Source: Actinomycetota bacterium (GTDB lineage Bacteria; Actinomycetota; Thermoleophilia; RBG-16-64-13). Taken from it: a stretch of 64,000 nucleotides of DNA. The stretch is from positions 62,001 to 126,000 of the forward strand of contig JAAYJE010000062.1 of NCBI GenBank assembly GCA_012523095.1, written 5' to 3'. The notes under the pieces were generated by a model. It was not told the origin of the DNA and ran no database searches. It saw nothing but the letters and a program-made list of their open reading frames with translations. Both the position numbers and the translations under genes were made by a program. Shown piece by piece: positions 49,387 through 59,121 of the stretch (positions are counted from its first letter, which is position 1; every line of letters begins with the position of its first letter).

Positions 49387-50817
49387 TCATCCTTTCGCTT
49401 GTTGGTCGACTGCTCTCTCTTCGCGCTTGGGTCCCACTATCGAGGCGGCGGCCCCGAGGATGCAAAGCGCGGTGAAGATCATGAACGTGATGCGGACGCT
49501 GGTCAGCACCTGTGGATAGTCGGAGGGTTGGATGGCCTGTCGCCCCACCAGGACGGCCAGGACCAGCGTCGCCAACCCCATGCTCACGCTCATCCCGGTC
49601 TGGCGCAGCGTGGCCAGAGTGGCCGACGCCACTCCCACGAACCGGGCGTCTACGCTGTTCATGATGGTGTGTGTATTGGGAGTGGCGAAGAGGGCGATAC
49701 CTCCCCCGAGCACGCAGAGGACCAGGATGATGAACCAGAACGGAGTGGTGGTGCTGAGGAAGCTGAAGGCGAGCAGGGAGACCACGCATAAGCCCATTCC
49801 GGCGGAGGCCAAGTACCGAGGTTCCAACCTGTCGGTCAACCGGCCGATGACCGGCGCCAGGAGCACCTGCACGAAAGCGCCGGTCACGATGATGAGGCCC
49901 GTCGTCTGCGGATTCAGCCCCCTGTTGTACTGAAGGTAGAGGCTCATCAGGAAGGTCATGGCCGACGTGGCGCTGTAGCTGACGAAGGCCGCTACGTTGG
50001 AGTAGGCGAACACCCGGCTGCGCCGCAGCAGGTCGATATTGAGTAGAGGGTCGGCGGCCCGAGTCTCCCACCAAAGGAAGACGGCCACGCCGATGACGCC
50101 CGCGACGACGAGGATACCGCCGGTGAGGTCGGGAAGCAGCGAGAAGCCCAAGAGGACGGCTGTTAACGACACCGCGTAGATTATCGAGCCGAAGATGTCG
50201 AAGCGTGCCCGCTTGGGCTCGCGCCAATCAAGATGGCGCAGCCTCCAGAGAGGCAGCGCCACGTTGACCAGTCCCACGGCGCCGACCACTAGGAAGAGGC
50301 TGCGCCAACCGAGATTATGGATGATAAGCCCGCCGAGTACCGGGCCGAGCGTGACACCAAGGTAGATACCGGCAACGTTAAGCCCGAGCGCTTTCCCCCG
50401 GGATTCCGGAGGAAAGGCCAGGATGACGAGAGCTGTGGAGGTCGCCGAACCGCTCGCCAGCCCCAGTCCGTGGACGGCCCGCAGAGCCAGTAGCACGTTG
50501 GCCGATGGGGCGAAGGCGCAGGCGAAAGCTATCACCGTGAAGATGATCATGCTGGCGGTGAAGACCTTCACTCGGCCCTGCAGGTCTGCGATGCGCCCCA
50601 TGGGTAGCAGGGTCGCGCCGGCCACGAGGACGTACGAGAGTGAGATCCAGCCGAGGGTCACCGCCGACACCTTGAACTCCTCCTGTATCAGCGGCAGGGC
50701 GATATTGATCGTCGACGACATGAAAGTGACCAGAAAGCCGCCCATAGTGGCGACGATCAGGACTGTGTTGCGCTCCGGGGTGAGCTGCTGAGGCTGGGAG
50801 GTTTGTGGTCCGCTCAT
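49387..50817 (-). CDS. MFS transporter, DHA2 (EmrB/QacA) type
   Basis: 476 residues with about 14 hydrophobic helices. The motif-A segment LPMGRIADLQGRVKVF and motif-C segment GVTLGPVLGGLIIHNLGWR mark a 14-TM drug:proton antiporter. The substrate is unknown. It is about as long as, and similar to, the second exporter at 53061-54512 (shared NVGWRNLFLV/NLGWRSLFLV region), so they are paralogues. Confidence 0.88.
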   Translation of the reverse strand: MSGPQTSQPQQLTPERNTVLIVATMGGFLVTFMSSTINIALPLIQEEFKVSAVTLGWISLSYVLVAGATLLPMGRIADLQGRVKVFTASMIIFTVIAFACAFAPSANVLLALRAVHGLGLASGSATSTALVILAFPPESRGKALGLNVAGIYLGVTLGPVLGGLIIHNLGWRSLFLVVGAVGLVNVALPLWRLRHLDWREPKRARFDIFGSIIYAVSLTAVLLGFSLLPDLTGGILVVAGVIGVAVFLWWETRAADPLLNIDLLRRSRVFAYSNVAAFVSYSATSAMTFLMSLYLQYNRGLNPQTTGLIIVTGAFVQVLLAPVIGRLTDRLEPRYLASAGMGLCVVSLLAFSFLSTTTPFWFIILVLCVLGGGIALFATPNTHTIMNSVDARFVGVASATLATLRQTGMSVSMGLATLVLAVLVGRQAIQPSDYPQVLTSVRITFMIFTALCILGAAASIVGPKREERAVDQQAKG

Positions 50818-50958
50818 CAGCTAAAGGCTACCAGTTAGGCGCGGCGCGCACGGCCGCGCGATCATGTTTTGAGCACCTTCCGGCCCCGGATGGAATAGCG
50901 TTTCGCCTCGCCCGTGCGTCTCGTCCTCGCGCCTCGCCCGGCGCGCAGTTGCGCGCAG

Positions 50959-51591
50959 CTACGTCTCGCGCACGTCGACGATGCGGGTCACGAGAGGCTC
51001 CAGGGTCTTGATCAGACCCTCCCGCGTCACGTCGCGCACCTTGAAGGTGACGGTGTTCTCCTCCGCGCTCTCGGTGAAGGCGACGAAGCGGCCTCCGGCG
51101 TCGGCCACCGCACCGGACAGCCCGCATAGGCCGCCCTTCGTGAGCGGCATCTCGGCCGTCACCCGTACTCCTGCCTGCCGAGCTCCGAATATGTCGACGA
51201 GCACGTTGAAGAGGTGTGACTCCGTGATGATGCCCACGAGCTCGCCGTCACGCACGACCGGCAGCCCGCTGACTTTGGCTTCGGCCATGATGCGTCCGGC
51301 CTCTTCCACCGCGGTGTCCTCGGTCACGGTGATGACCTTGTGGGTCATGACCTCCGAGACCTTGATCTTCTCCAGGAGGTAGTTCACCTCCCAGATGCTG
51401 AGCGACGTCGCCGGTGAGGGCGAAGCGCGAAAGAGATCCGTGAGGGACACGATGCCCATTAGGGCGCCATCACTACTCAGCACGGGCAACTGACGGACCT
51501 TACTCCCCTGCATCACCTTGAGCGCATCGGGCACAGACGCGTCGGGGGTCGTTGTGATGGGGTTCTTGGACATCCTCTTGCGAACAAGCAT
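50959..51591 (-). CDS. CBS-pair protein with C-terminal ACT-like domain
   Basis: 210 residues. Two CBS motifs (about 1-65 and 75-135): MSKNPITTTPDASVPDALKVM, MGIVSLTDLF, VMTHKVITVTEDTAVEEAGRIM, LVGIITESHLF. The rest (about 140-210) is an ACT-like fold (GVRVTAEMPLTKGGLCGLSGAVADAGGR). CBS pairs bind adenine nucleotides, and ACT domains bind small ligands such as amino acids. It is a likely cytoplasmic sensor with an unknown partner. Confidence 0.85.
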   Translation of the reverse strand: MLVRKRMSKNPITTTPDASVPDALKVMQGSKVRQLPVLSSDGALMGIVSLTDLFRASPSPATSLSIWEVNYLLEKIKVSEVMTHKVITVTEDTAVEEAGRIMAEAKVSGLPVVRDGELVGIITESHLFNVLVDIFGARQAGVRVTAEMPLTKGGLCGLSGAVADAGGRFVAFTESAEENTVTFKVRDVTREGLIKTLEPLVTRIVDVRET

Positions 51592-51717
51592 CTCAGCCTC
51601 CCCACTCGTTCATCGGATGGATGTTCCCAGTGTGCCGCAGGGTTAAACGCAGTGGACGGGAGCCGGCATTCTCGTCTCCGGTCAGAGCCGTTGCTCTACA
51701 ATGTGCGGAGAACCCCT

Positions 51718-53007
51718 ATGGAGGTGGATGTGACTCTCGAGACCGTGTTCAGCATGGATGCGTCCAGCATCAAGTTCGGAAAGGGAGCGACCCGCGAGGT
51801 CGGCTCCGATATGAAGGCCTTGGGGGCCAAGCGCGTGATGGTGGTGACCGATACCAACCTGGTCACCTCCGAGCCCGTGGCCGTAGCCCTCGATTCTCTC
51901 AAGAAAGAAGGCATCGACACCACCCTCTTCGACCGGGTGCGCGTCGAGCCCAACGATCAGTCGTTCCAGGAGGCCGTCGCGTTCGCGGTGGAGGGCGGAT
52001 TCGACGGGTATGTGGCCGTAGGAGGCGGCTCGACCATGGACACGGCCAAAGTGGCCAACCTGTATGCGACTTACCCTGCGGATTTCCTCGACTACGTCAA
52101 TGCTCCTATCGGCAAAGCGAAACCGGTGCCGGGAGACCTCAAGCCCCTCGTCGCCATCCCCACGACGGCCGGCACGGGGAGCGAGACCACCGGGGTGGCC
52201 ATCTTCGACCTCTCCGAGATGCATGCTAAGACCGGCATCGCCCATAAGGCCCTGCGTCCACGGCTGGGGATCGTCGATCCCGAGAATACCCGCACCTTGC
52301 CTAAGATGGCAGTAGCGTGCACGGCTTTGGATGTCTTCTCGCACGCCATCGAATCGCTGACTGCGCTCCCCTTTCACAAGCGGGAGGCGCCCGACTCGCC
52401 TACGATGCGCCCCGCCTACCAGGGGGCAAACCCCATATCGAACATCTGGGCGGCCAAGGCCTTGGAGATCGGCTCGAAGTTCATGATACGGGCGGTCAAC
52501 GATCCCGACGACGAAGAGGCGCGGACACAGATGATCCTTGCCTCCACCATCGCCGGGGTGGGGTTCGGCTCCGCCGGCGTGACGCTGCCTCACGGCATGT
52601 CCTATCCTATCTCGGGGTTGGTGCGCGACTACCGTCCCGACGGTTATCCACAGGATCACGCGCTCGTCCCCCATGGGATGGCGGTCATCCTCGGGGCGCC
52701 TGCAGCGTTCCGTTTCATGGCTCCCGGGAACCCGGATATGTTCTTACGTGCGGCGGAACTGATCGGTGTCGACACGCGGGGGGCCGGACCCGGCGACGTC
52801 GGTGAGATGGTGGCTCAGGCAGTCATCGAGATCATGCAGAAGGTCGGCATCCCCAACGGACTGCGGGCGGTGGGCTACACGCCCGACGATGTCGACGCAT
52901 TGGTGGAGGGCGTGCTGCCGCAACAGCGGGTGACCAAGCTCTCGCCTCGGCCCGCGACGGCGGCGGACTTCCGCCAGATGTTCCTTGACTCGATGACCAT
53001 CTGGTAG
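51718..53007 (+). CDS. Iron-containing alcohol dehydrogenase, hydroxyacid-oxoacid transhydrogenase (HOT) type
   Basis: 429 residues from ATG 51718 (GTG 51730 has GGAGG closer). The iron-ADH signatures GGGSTMDTAKVANLYATYP, PTTAGTGSETTGVAIF, TALDVFSHAIESLTA and LPHGMSYPISG are present, with His ligands kept. The long insert (FHKREAPDSPTMRPAYQGANPISNIWAAKAL) is typical of the HOT/ADHFE1 branch, which couples 4-hydroxybutyrate oxidation to 2-oxoglutarate reduction. A role in 4-hydroxybutyrate or ethanol metabolism of an anaerobe is possible. Confidence 0.85.
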   Translation: MEVDVTLETVFSMDASSIKFGKGATREVGSDMKALGAKRVMVVTDTNLVTSEPVAVALDSLKKEGIDTTLFDRVRVEPNDQSFQEAVAFAVEGGFDGYVAVGGGSTMDTAKVANLYATYPADFLDYVNAPIGKAKPVPGDLKPLVAIPTTAGTGSETTGVAIFDLSEMHAKTGIAHKALRPRLGIVDPENTRTLPKMAVACTALDVFSHAIESLTALPFHKREAPDSPTMRPAYQGANPISNIWAAKALEIGSKFMIRAVNDPDDEEARTQMILASTIAGVGFGSAGVTLPHGMSYPISGLVRDYRPDGYPQDHALVPHGMAVILGAPAAFRFMAPGNPDMFLRAAELIGVDTRGAGPGDVGEMVAQAVIEIMQKVGIPNGLRAVGYTPDDVDALVEGVLPQQRVTKLSPRPATAADFRQMFLDSMTIW

Positions 53008-53060
53008 GGGCCCTACATATCAGTCATGTTAGCGTGGTGGGGGCCCGGCAGCGTGCGCCT

Positions 53061-54512
53061 TCAGACCTTCTTCTGAGCCTCGACGGGGGCGGGATGGGCG
53101 GGCATCTTGCCCCGCACGAGTGAGGTCGCGACGCCTGCAGCGCACAGCACTGTCAGGATGGCGAAGGTGAGGCGCACGGCCGTCAGGAGGGCAGGATAGT
53201 CGGCGGTCTGTATGTCGTGTCGTCCTACGACGAGCGCCATGATCAGGGTCGCGACTGCAATACTGAGCGCCATGCCCACCGATCGCACGGTGCCGATGCC
53301 GGCCGATGCGAAGCCGACGTACTGCCGCTCTACGCTACCCATGATGGAGTTCTGGTTCGGCCCTGAGAAGAATCCATATCCTATTCCGAGGAGGGCCAGG
53401 GCGAGCGCGATGTACCAGTAGGGCGTGGTGGCGCCGACGAAGCTGAAGAGAAGCAGACTGGCCACTTGAAGGGCCATGCCGATCGACGCGACCCAGCGGG
53501 GTTCGATGCGGTCGGAGAGACGGCCTCCGAATGGAGAGATCGCACTCTGCAACGCCACCCCCACCACAAGCACCAGGCCGGCGGTCTGAGCGTTCAGGCC
53601 TTTGATGAACTGCAGATAGAGGCTCATCAGAAAGGTCACCGCCCAGACGGAGGAATAGCTGAGCAGCGCCGTCAGGTTGGAGAAGGCGAACACGCGGTTA
53701 TTGCGGAAGAGGCGTAGCACGATGAGAGGGCTTCGTGCCCGGGTCTGCCACCAGATGAACACGGCTAGAAAGAGCAACCCCACTGCCAGAGTCACAACCC
53801 CCTGAAGGAGGGGGAGCCAGGAAAGCCCCAGCAAGAAGATCGACAACCCTATTGCGTAAAGCACGGAACCGGGCCAGTCGTAGCCGCCGTGCCGCTCCTC
53901 CTTCCACTCCGCGCGGCCCAGCAGCCACAGGTCCAGACCGATGATGAAGAAGGCAAAGCATCCGGTGACCAGAAACAAGTTGCGCCAGCCGACGTTGTGC
54001 ACTATCACACCGCCGAGCACCGGCCCCATGGTCTGGCCCAGATAGGCCGCGGCTGCGCTCACACCCATGGCGAAACCGCGTCGCTGCGGGGGATAGGCGA
54101 GGGTCAGCACGGCCATAGCGGTGCAGAACATGGCCGACGCGCCGATACCCTGAGTGATGCGCAGGATCAAGAGGGAGGTGAACGAATCCGCGAACACCGT
54201 AGCGACCGAACTGAGGGCGAATAGGACGAACCCGCCCAGGTACAGGAGACGCCTTCCGTAGCGGTCGCCAACCTTGCCCAACGGGAGGAGAAGCACCGCC
54301 GAGGCGAGGACGTATCCGAGCGTCAGCCATCCGAGAGCCATGGCTCCCAGGTGGAACTCGGTCTGGATGGACGGCAGGGCTATGTTGATGGAAGTGGTGG
54401 TGAAGGCCGCCGTCCAGGCGGCAAGGAAGTTGGCCAGCAGAACGTACGCTGGACGGAGAGAGGCGGCGGCGTTCGTGTCGAAAAAGGAGGTGGGTCGGGA
54501 GATCTGGCGCAT
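53061..54512 (-). CDS. MFS transporter, DHA2 type (second copy)
   Basis: 483 residues with about 14 TM helices, motif A (LPLGKVGDRYGRRLLYL) and motif C (GQTMGPVLGGVIVHNVGWRN). It is divergent from a TetR gene, with a triple operator between them. That arrangement is typical of a drug-efflux pump held in check by its TetR repressor. The substrate is unknown. Confidence 0.9.
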   Translation of the reverse strand: MRQISRPTSFFDTNAAASLRPAYVLLANFLAAWTAAFTTTSINIALPSIQTEFHLGAMALGWLTLGYVLASAVLLLPLGKVGDRYGRRLLYLGGFVLFALSSVATVFADSFTSLLILRITQGIGASAMFCTAMAVLTLAYPPQRRGFAMGVSAAAAYLGQTMGPVLGGVIVHNVGWRNLFLVTGCFAFFIIGLDLWLLGRAEWKEERHGGYDWPGSVLYAIGLSIFLLGLSWLPLLQGVVTLAVGLLFLAVFIWWQTRARSPLIVLRLFRNNRVFAFSNLTALLSYSSVWAVTFLMSLYLQFIKGLNAQTAGLVLVVGVALQSAISPFGGRLSDRIEPRWVASIGMALQVASLLLFSFVGATTPYWYIALALALLGIGYGFFSGPNQNSIMGSVERQYVGFASAGIGTVRSVGMALSIAVATLIMALVVGRHDIQTADYPALLTAVRLTFAILTVLCAAGVATSLVRGKMPAHPAPVEAQKKV

Positions 54513-54574
54513 ACGTTTAGTCTATCCTCTTGCGCGGTCTTGTATTCGTCGGGCCGGACGAGTAATATGCCGCC

Positions 54575-54622
54575 GAACAGTGTTCACAACAACGTGCAGT
54601 GTTCAGCAAACGCGAAGTGTTC
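54575..54622. promoter_or_regulatory. TetR operator cluster (three AGTGTTC repeats)
   Basis: AGTGTTC at 54579-54585, 54598-54604 and 54616-54622, about 18-19 bp apart. The first is part of the perfect palindrome GAACAGTGTTC (54575-54585). They lie directly before the TetR start (54626) and between it and the MFS gene. Confidence 0.6.
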
Positions 54623-54625
54623 GTA

Positions 54626-55294
54626 ATGGAAGGGAAGGACTCGAGACTGGAAGCAGGGGCGAAAAAGCAGCCCGAACCGAGGCTCTCGAGACGTGACCGC
54701 AGGAGGCTCGACACTAAGGAGGAGATCCTCAAGGCGGCGCGGGAGTTGATGCTGGAGGTGGGTCCCGAAGCGGTGAGCCTCCGACAGGTAGCGCGTCGTG
54801 CCGATTTCAGTCCGGCCGCACTCTACACGTATTTCTCCAGCCGGGACGAACTTGTGGCGACCCTTTTCGCCGAGTCCTTCGAACGGCTCGACGCGTATCT
54901 CCGGCGTGTATCGACCGACCTGCCGCTGCCGCAACGAGTCATCGAGCTTGGCACGGCCTACATGGAGTTCGGCTGCAACAATCCTATGGACCTACGGTGT
55001 ATATTACTCGCGACTTCTCAGGAGGGGTTGCCTTCGTCAAGTGGAGTGGCCCTTGGGTTGGGGGCGGTCGGGCTCATAAGCGAACCCCTCCATGAAGGTC
55101 TGGAGCAGGGGGTCTTCCGGACCGACCCCGCACTGTCGCCGGCCGAGCTGGCCTACCTCGTTTGGGCCCTGGTGCACGGGATGGTGTCCATCAGCGCCGT
55201 CGACCTGTCGCAGGTGGCCGACCGGGTGTCGGCCGACCCCGGCAAGGCGCTCGAGGCGTTCGTCGGGTTGTTGATGTCGTCCGAAGCGCAGTAA
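54626..55294 (+). CDS. TetR-family transcriptional regulator
   Basis: 222 residues from ATG 54626 (a Met 9 codons upstream is less likely because it would sit inside the operator). The HTH is RRRLDTKEEILKAARELMLEVGPEAVSLRQVARRADFSPAALYTYFSSRDELVATL reduced to its core: VSLRQVARRADFSPAALYTYF. A helical ligand-binding domain follows. It probably senses a drug or lipid and represses the divergent MFS pump and the MMPL gene, which starts 12 nt downstream. Confidence 0.9.
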   Translation: MEGKDSRLEAGAKKQPEPRLSRRDRRRLDTKEEILKAARELMLEVGPEAVSLRQVARRADFSPAALYTYFSSRDELVATLFAESFERLDAYLRRVSTDLPLPQRVIELGTAYMEFGCNNPMDLRCILLATSQEGLPSSSGVALGLGAVGLISEPLHEGLEQGVFRTDPALSPAELAYLVWALVHGMVSISAVDLSQVADRVSADPGKALEAFVGLLMSSEAQ

Positions 55295-55306
55295 AGGCGC
55301 GCAGTG

Positions 55307-57622
55307 ATGTTCGAAGCCATCGGTAGGTTCGCATATAGGTTCAGATGGTTGATCATCGGCATCTGGATCGTCATGTTCGGCGTCAGTGTTGCGGCGACAC
55401 CTTTCCTAGAGGGTGTTCTGACGGGTGGTTTTTCGAACCCGGAATCTCCCTCACAGGTGGCGAGCGGGCTCATCGAGGAGAAGTTCGCACAGGGCCCCAC
55501 CACCCTGGTGGTGGTTTTCAAGAGCGACACTCTGGAGGCCACAAGTGAGCTCTTCCAGGCGGCCGAGAAGGCGTCGCTCGACGAACTGGAAAAGGCGAAC
55601 ATCCCCAATCTAGAGAGTATCCAGACCTATTCCAACACCGGCAGCGAGCTGATGCTGTCGAAAGACAGGCACAGCTCCGCCGCTGTGCTCAGCTTCTCCG
55701 CTTCTGATCAGGAAGTGCAGTCACAGCTGAAGACGATCAGGCGGGCTCTGAGGAGTGTCGCCCTCGAGACGTACGTGACCGGTGAACCGGCGGTCTTCGC
55801 CGATATCTCCTCTTACTCCTTCCGCGACCTGCGGAAGGTGGAGCTGTATGGGTTGCCGGTCGCTCTTCTGGCCCTCATCTTCGTGTTCGGCAGCCTGGTG
55901 GCTGCCGCTATGCCGGTCATCACCGGGGGCCTCGCGGTGACCGTCACCCTCGGTTGGATGTACCTGATCGCCCGAGCCACGAGCATGTCGATCTTCTCGA
56001 TGAACGTTGCGACTCTTCTTGGCCTGGCGGTGGCGATCGACTATGCGTTATTCGTGGTCTGGCGCTTCAGGGAGGAACTTCACAGAGGCGCTTCGGTCGA
56101 GGAAGCGGTGGTGGTGACCACCGCCCGTGCGGGGCGCTCCATCTTCTACAGCGGCGCTGCGGTGATGGTGGGCGTTGTAGGACTCATCTTCTTTCCGTCG
56201 CCCGGTCTTCGTTCGCTCGGTATAGGCGGGGCTTTGGTGGTGTTCTTCTCTGTAGCGGCCACGGTGACCTTCATGCCCGCGATTCTCGCCGTTCTCGGTC
56301 GCCGTATCGACTCCATCCCGGTGATCAAGCTTCAGGGGGCCCACGACGGCCGTCTTTGGAAGGGTTGGGCGCGCACGGTCCTGCGGCGCCCTTGGCTCTC
56401 CATCCTGGTAGTGGTTGTACTCGTTGCCCTCCTGGCTGGGCCTGCGATCACCATGAAGACCCAGATGACCTCGGCCATCGCCCTACCCCCCGAGGCCGAA
56501 GCGCGCCAAGGCCTCACGATCCTGGACGAGGAGTTCGACCGGCAGCAACTTTCACCCACGCTGGTACTGCTCACTTGGGATGGCGACTCGAAGATAGATA
56601 TGGCCCGTGCCGCCGCCTTCTTCATGTATGGTCAGCAGTTGGCCACGGTGGAAGGGGTGAGTTCTGTGCAGAGCCCCTTCACCATCGCGGGGCTCGACGA
56701 CCCCATGGCCATGGCGGAGCTATGGCCACAGTTTGAGGGACTGCTGAACGATCCCGATGGCTTCGTGGTCCCCGACGAAGGCATCACCCTGGATTCCGGG
56801 TTGACCATCACGCATGAACAGCTGGAACAGTTCAAGCAGTTGATCAAGTCGACCGTGGCGCCCGGCGCGTTGCTCTATCGGGTAGTGGCTGAAGACGGTC
56901 TCAGTACGATCCAGACGGACGAGCTTGTCGGACGGCTGATGGGCTCTGAACCTCCTTCGGGGTATTCGGCGTACGTGGGCGGTGAGGCGGCCTTCAGCCA
57001 TGACTTCACCAAGGAGCTCGACACCTGGTTCCCCTGGGTGATCGTGTGGATAGTGTTCACGACCCTTATCGTCTTCGTACTGTTGCTACGGAGCGTAGTG
57101 CTGCCGGTGCTGGCCGTGGTGATCAATCTGGCCACGATCGCCATGAGTATGGGGATCCTTGTACTCATCTTCCAGGGCGATACCTTCGCGGGCTTCCTCC
57201 GCTTCACCGCCACTGGGGCCATCGACGCCGTGGATCGTGTGCTCATGGTCTGCATACTGTTCGGCATAACCATGGACTACGCCGTCTTCATGCTGACCCG
57301 TATGCACGAGCGCTGGCATCGTAGCAAAGACCCGCGGGAAGCCGTCGCCGTAGGTCTGGTGCGGAGCGGGCGGATCATCGTGAGCGCTGCGCTCCTGGTG
57401 GTGATCGTCACCGGTGCGTTCGCCTTCACCAGTATCTCTACTACCAAGGTGTTGGGTTTAGGCATAGCACTCGCGATAATCGTGGACGCCGTACTCATCC
57501 GACTCGTGCTGCTTCCCTCGGTGATGGCCTACCTGGGCAAGGCGAGTTGGTGGTGGCCCTCGCGAAAGAAGGGGCGAGTGGGGTTGCTTGACAAGCCTGA
57601 GGAGCTCGAAGATCCTACTTGA
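55307..57622 (+). CDS. MMPL-family RND transporter
   Basis: 771 residues from ATG 55307 (GTG 55304 possible). Two repeats of an RND fold: TM1, a large extracellular loop (about 30-170), five TMs (AIDYALFVVWRFREEL is the characteristic D-Y pair in the proton relay), then the same order again (TMDYAVFMLTRMHERW). Such proteins export lipids, glycolipids or hydrophobic drugs in Actinomycetota. The TetR-MMPL operon structure suggests an inducible envelope export pump. Confidence 0.9.
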   Translation: MFEAIGRFAYRFRWLIIGIWIVMFGVSVAATPFLEGVLTGGFSNPESPSQVASGLIEEKFAQGPTTLVVVFKSDTLEATSELFQAAEKASLDELEKANIPNLESIQTYSNTGSELMLSKDRHSSAAVLSFSASDQEVQSQLKTIRRALRSVALETYVTGEPAVFADISSYSFRDLRKVELYGLPVALLALIFVFGSLVAAAMPVITGGLAVTVTLGWMYLIARATSMSIFSMNVATLLGLAVAIDYALFVVWRFREELHRGASVEEAVVVTTARAGRSIFYSGAAVMVGVVGLIFFPSPGLRSLGIGGALVVFFSVAATVTFMPAILAVLGRRIDSIPVIKLQGAHDGRLWKGWARTVLRRPWLSILVVVVLVALLAGPAITMKTQMTSAIALPPEAEARQGLTILDEEFDRQQLSPTLVLLTWDGDSKIDMARAAAFFMYGQQLATVEGVSSVQSPFTIAGLDDPMAMAELWPQFEGLLNDPDGFVVPDEGITLDSGLTITHEQLEQFKQLIKSTVAPGALLYRVVAEDGLSTIQTDELVGRLMGSEPPSGYSAYVGGEAAFSHDFTKELDTWFPWVIVWIVFTTLIVFVLLLRSVVLPVLAVVINLATIAMSMGILVLIFQGDTFAGFLRFTATGAIDAVDRVLMVCILFGITMDYAVFMLTRMHERWHRSKDPREAVAVGLVRSGRIIVSAALLVVIVTGAFAFTSISTTKVLGLGIALAIIVDAVLIRLVLLPSVMAYLGKASWWWPSRKKGRVGLLDKPEELEDPT

Positions 57623-57642
57623 CCCGGCGGACTCCTAGAGCC

Positions 57643-59097
57643 CTAGGCCGGCAGCAGCACCGAGAAGGTAGAGCCTTCACCTTGGATACTGGCGACTTCC
57701 AGGCGGCCCCCTGCCCGTTCAACGAGCCGTTTGACGATAGATAGACCGAGTCCGCTGCCTTCGACGTCGCGGGTTTCCGATCTCTTCTCGCGGAAGAACT
57801 CTGTGAGCACCAGATCGAGGTTCTCCTCGGCGATGCCGATGCCCGTGTCCTTCACGTCGATCCGCACCCACTCCCCGATGTGGCGGGCACGTACCTCGAG
57901 ACGCCCCCCGTCTCTGTTGTATTTGACGGCGTTGCCGATCAGATTGGACATGATCAGATCGAGGTCATCTGAAGAGGCCAGTATGGGCGGTAGTCCGGCC
58001 TCCAGGTCGGTGTGGACGACGATCCTCCCGGCGGCTATCCTCTCGGCTTGGAGACGCAGAGCGCCGGTGACTGCGGGCTCGATCGCGAGCAACTCCAGTT
58101 CACCCCGGCTCTCCGTTTGTTCACTTCGGGACAGCGACAGGAGGTCGCCGATCAGCTGGACCAGGTTGTCGATACGACCCTCGGCCCGCTGCAACATCGG
58201 GAGGTAGCTGTCGAGGTTGTCGCCCAGACTCTTGTCGGTCGCCACTTCGATCAAGCTCCTGATCGCTCCAAGCGGGGACTTGAGTTCGTGGACCATGGTT
58301 CTGATGAAGCGCTCCTTCTCCATGGCGAGACGACGGACCTGCGAGATGTCTGAGAGGGTAAGGATCCGGCCCAGGGCTTGGCCGTCGTCGTCTCTGAACG
58401 TGACGATGCTGGTCATGAAACTCCGTTCCCCCAGGGAGAGCTGGCCGATTGTGCGGTCCTTCTGAGGGGCGGCCAACTGCTCGACCAGCGATGCGAGAGG
58501 ACCCGCGCCCAGAAGGTCGGCTGCCGGACGGGGCGCCGTTTCGTCGTCCGGCAGGTCCAATATCGCGGCCATAGCGCGGTTCACCAACACCACGTTGCCA
58601 TCCTTGTTCACTACCAGGACGGCGTCACGCAAGGAGGAGATGAGGGAGTGGGTCTGGGTCTTCTCCTCGGCCAAGGCAAGGAGACCGGCCTCATGTTCTT
58701 TGCGCAGCCTTTCAGCCTCCGAACGTGCCTGCTTGTGCCGGACCAGCGTCTCGGTCACGCCCAACAGGTCATCGGGCAGGAACGGCTTGGGGAGGAAGAA
58801 ATCCACGCCCTGCCGGGTAGCCGCGATGGCGGTATCGATGTTGGCGTAGGCTGTGATCATGCAGGTCATGATCTCCAGCTCGTCCTGCCGTATCATCTGT
58901 AAGATGGTCAGACCATCTATGTCCGGCAGGCGGTAGTCGAGGAAGGCCACGTCGTACTCGCTGCTGTGAAGCAACGTCATAGCCTCTTTGCCCGTGGCGG
59001 CCTCTTCGACCTCGTACCCCTCCATCTCGAGGATCTGGCGGATGCCTGAGCGCACCCCGTACTCGTCGTCGATGACCAGGATGCGCGCGGTTGCCAT
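57643..59097 (-). CDS. Receiver-PAS-histidine kinase hybrid
   Basis: 484 residues. REC (about 3-120) with phosphoacceptor Asp54 (AFLDYRLP); coiled coil (about 120-150); PAS-like sensor (about 152-258); HisKA with His270 (TMVHELKSPLGAIRS); HATPase with the G box VEGSGLGLSIVKRLVERAGG. An N-terminal receiver means it accepts a phosphate from another kinase, most likely the sensory hydrogenase encoded upstream. No output domain is in the operon, so the final target is elsewhere. It lies 24 nt after the lone receiver. Confidence 0.9.
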   Translation of the reverse strand: MATARILVIDDEYGVRSGIRQILEMEGYEVEEAATGKEAMTLLHSSEYDVAFLDYRLPDIDGLTILQMIRQDELEIMTCMITAYANIDTAIAATRQGVDFFLPKPFLPDDLLGVTETLVRHKQARSEAERLRKEHEAGLLALAEEKTQTHSLISSLRDAVLVVNKDGNVVLVNRAMAAILDLPDDETAPRPAADLLGAGPLASLVEQLAAPQKDRTIGQLSLGERSFMTSIVTFRDDDGQALGRILTLSDISQVRRLAMEKERFIRTMVHELKSPLGAIRSLIEVATDKSLGDNLDSYLPMLQRAEGRIDNLVQLIGDLLSLSRSEQTESRGELELLAIEPAVTGALRLQAERIAAGRIVVHTDLEAGLPPILASSDDLDLIMSNLIGNAVKYNRDGGRLEVRARHIGEWVRIDVKDTGIGIAEENLDLVLTEFFREKRSETRDVEGSGLGLSIVKRLVERAGGRLEVASIQGEGSTFSVLLPA

Positions 59098-59121
59098 GAT
59101 CGTCCTCCTCCGCTCCGGCGA

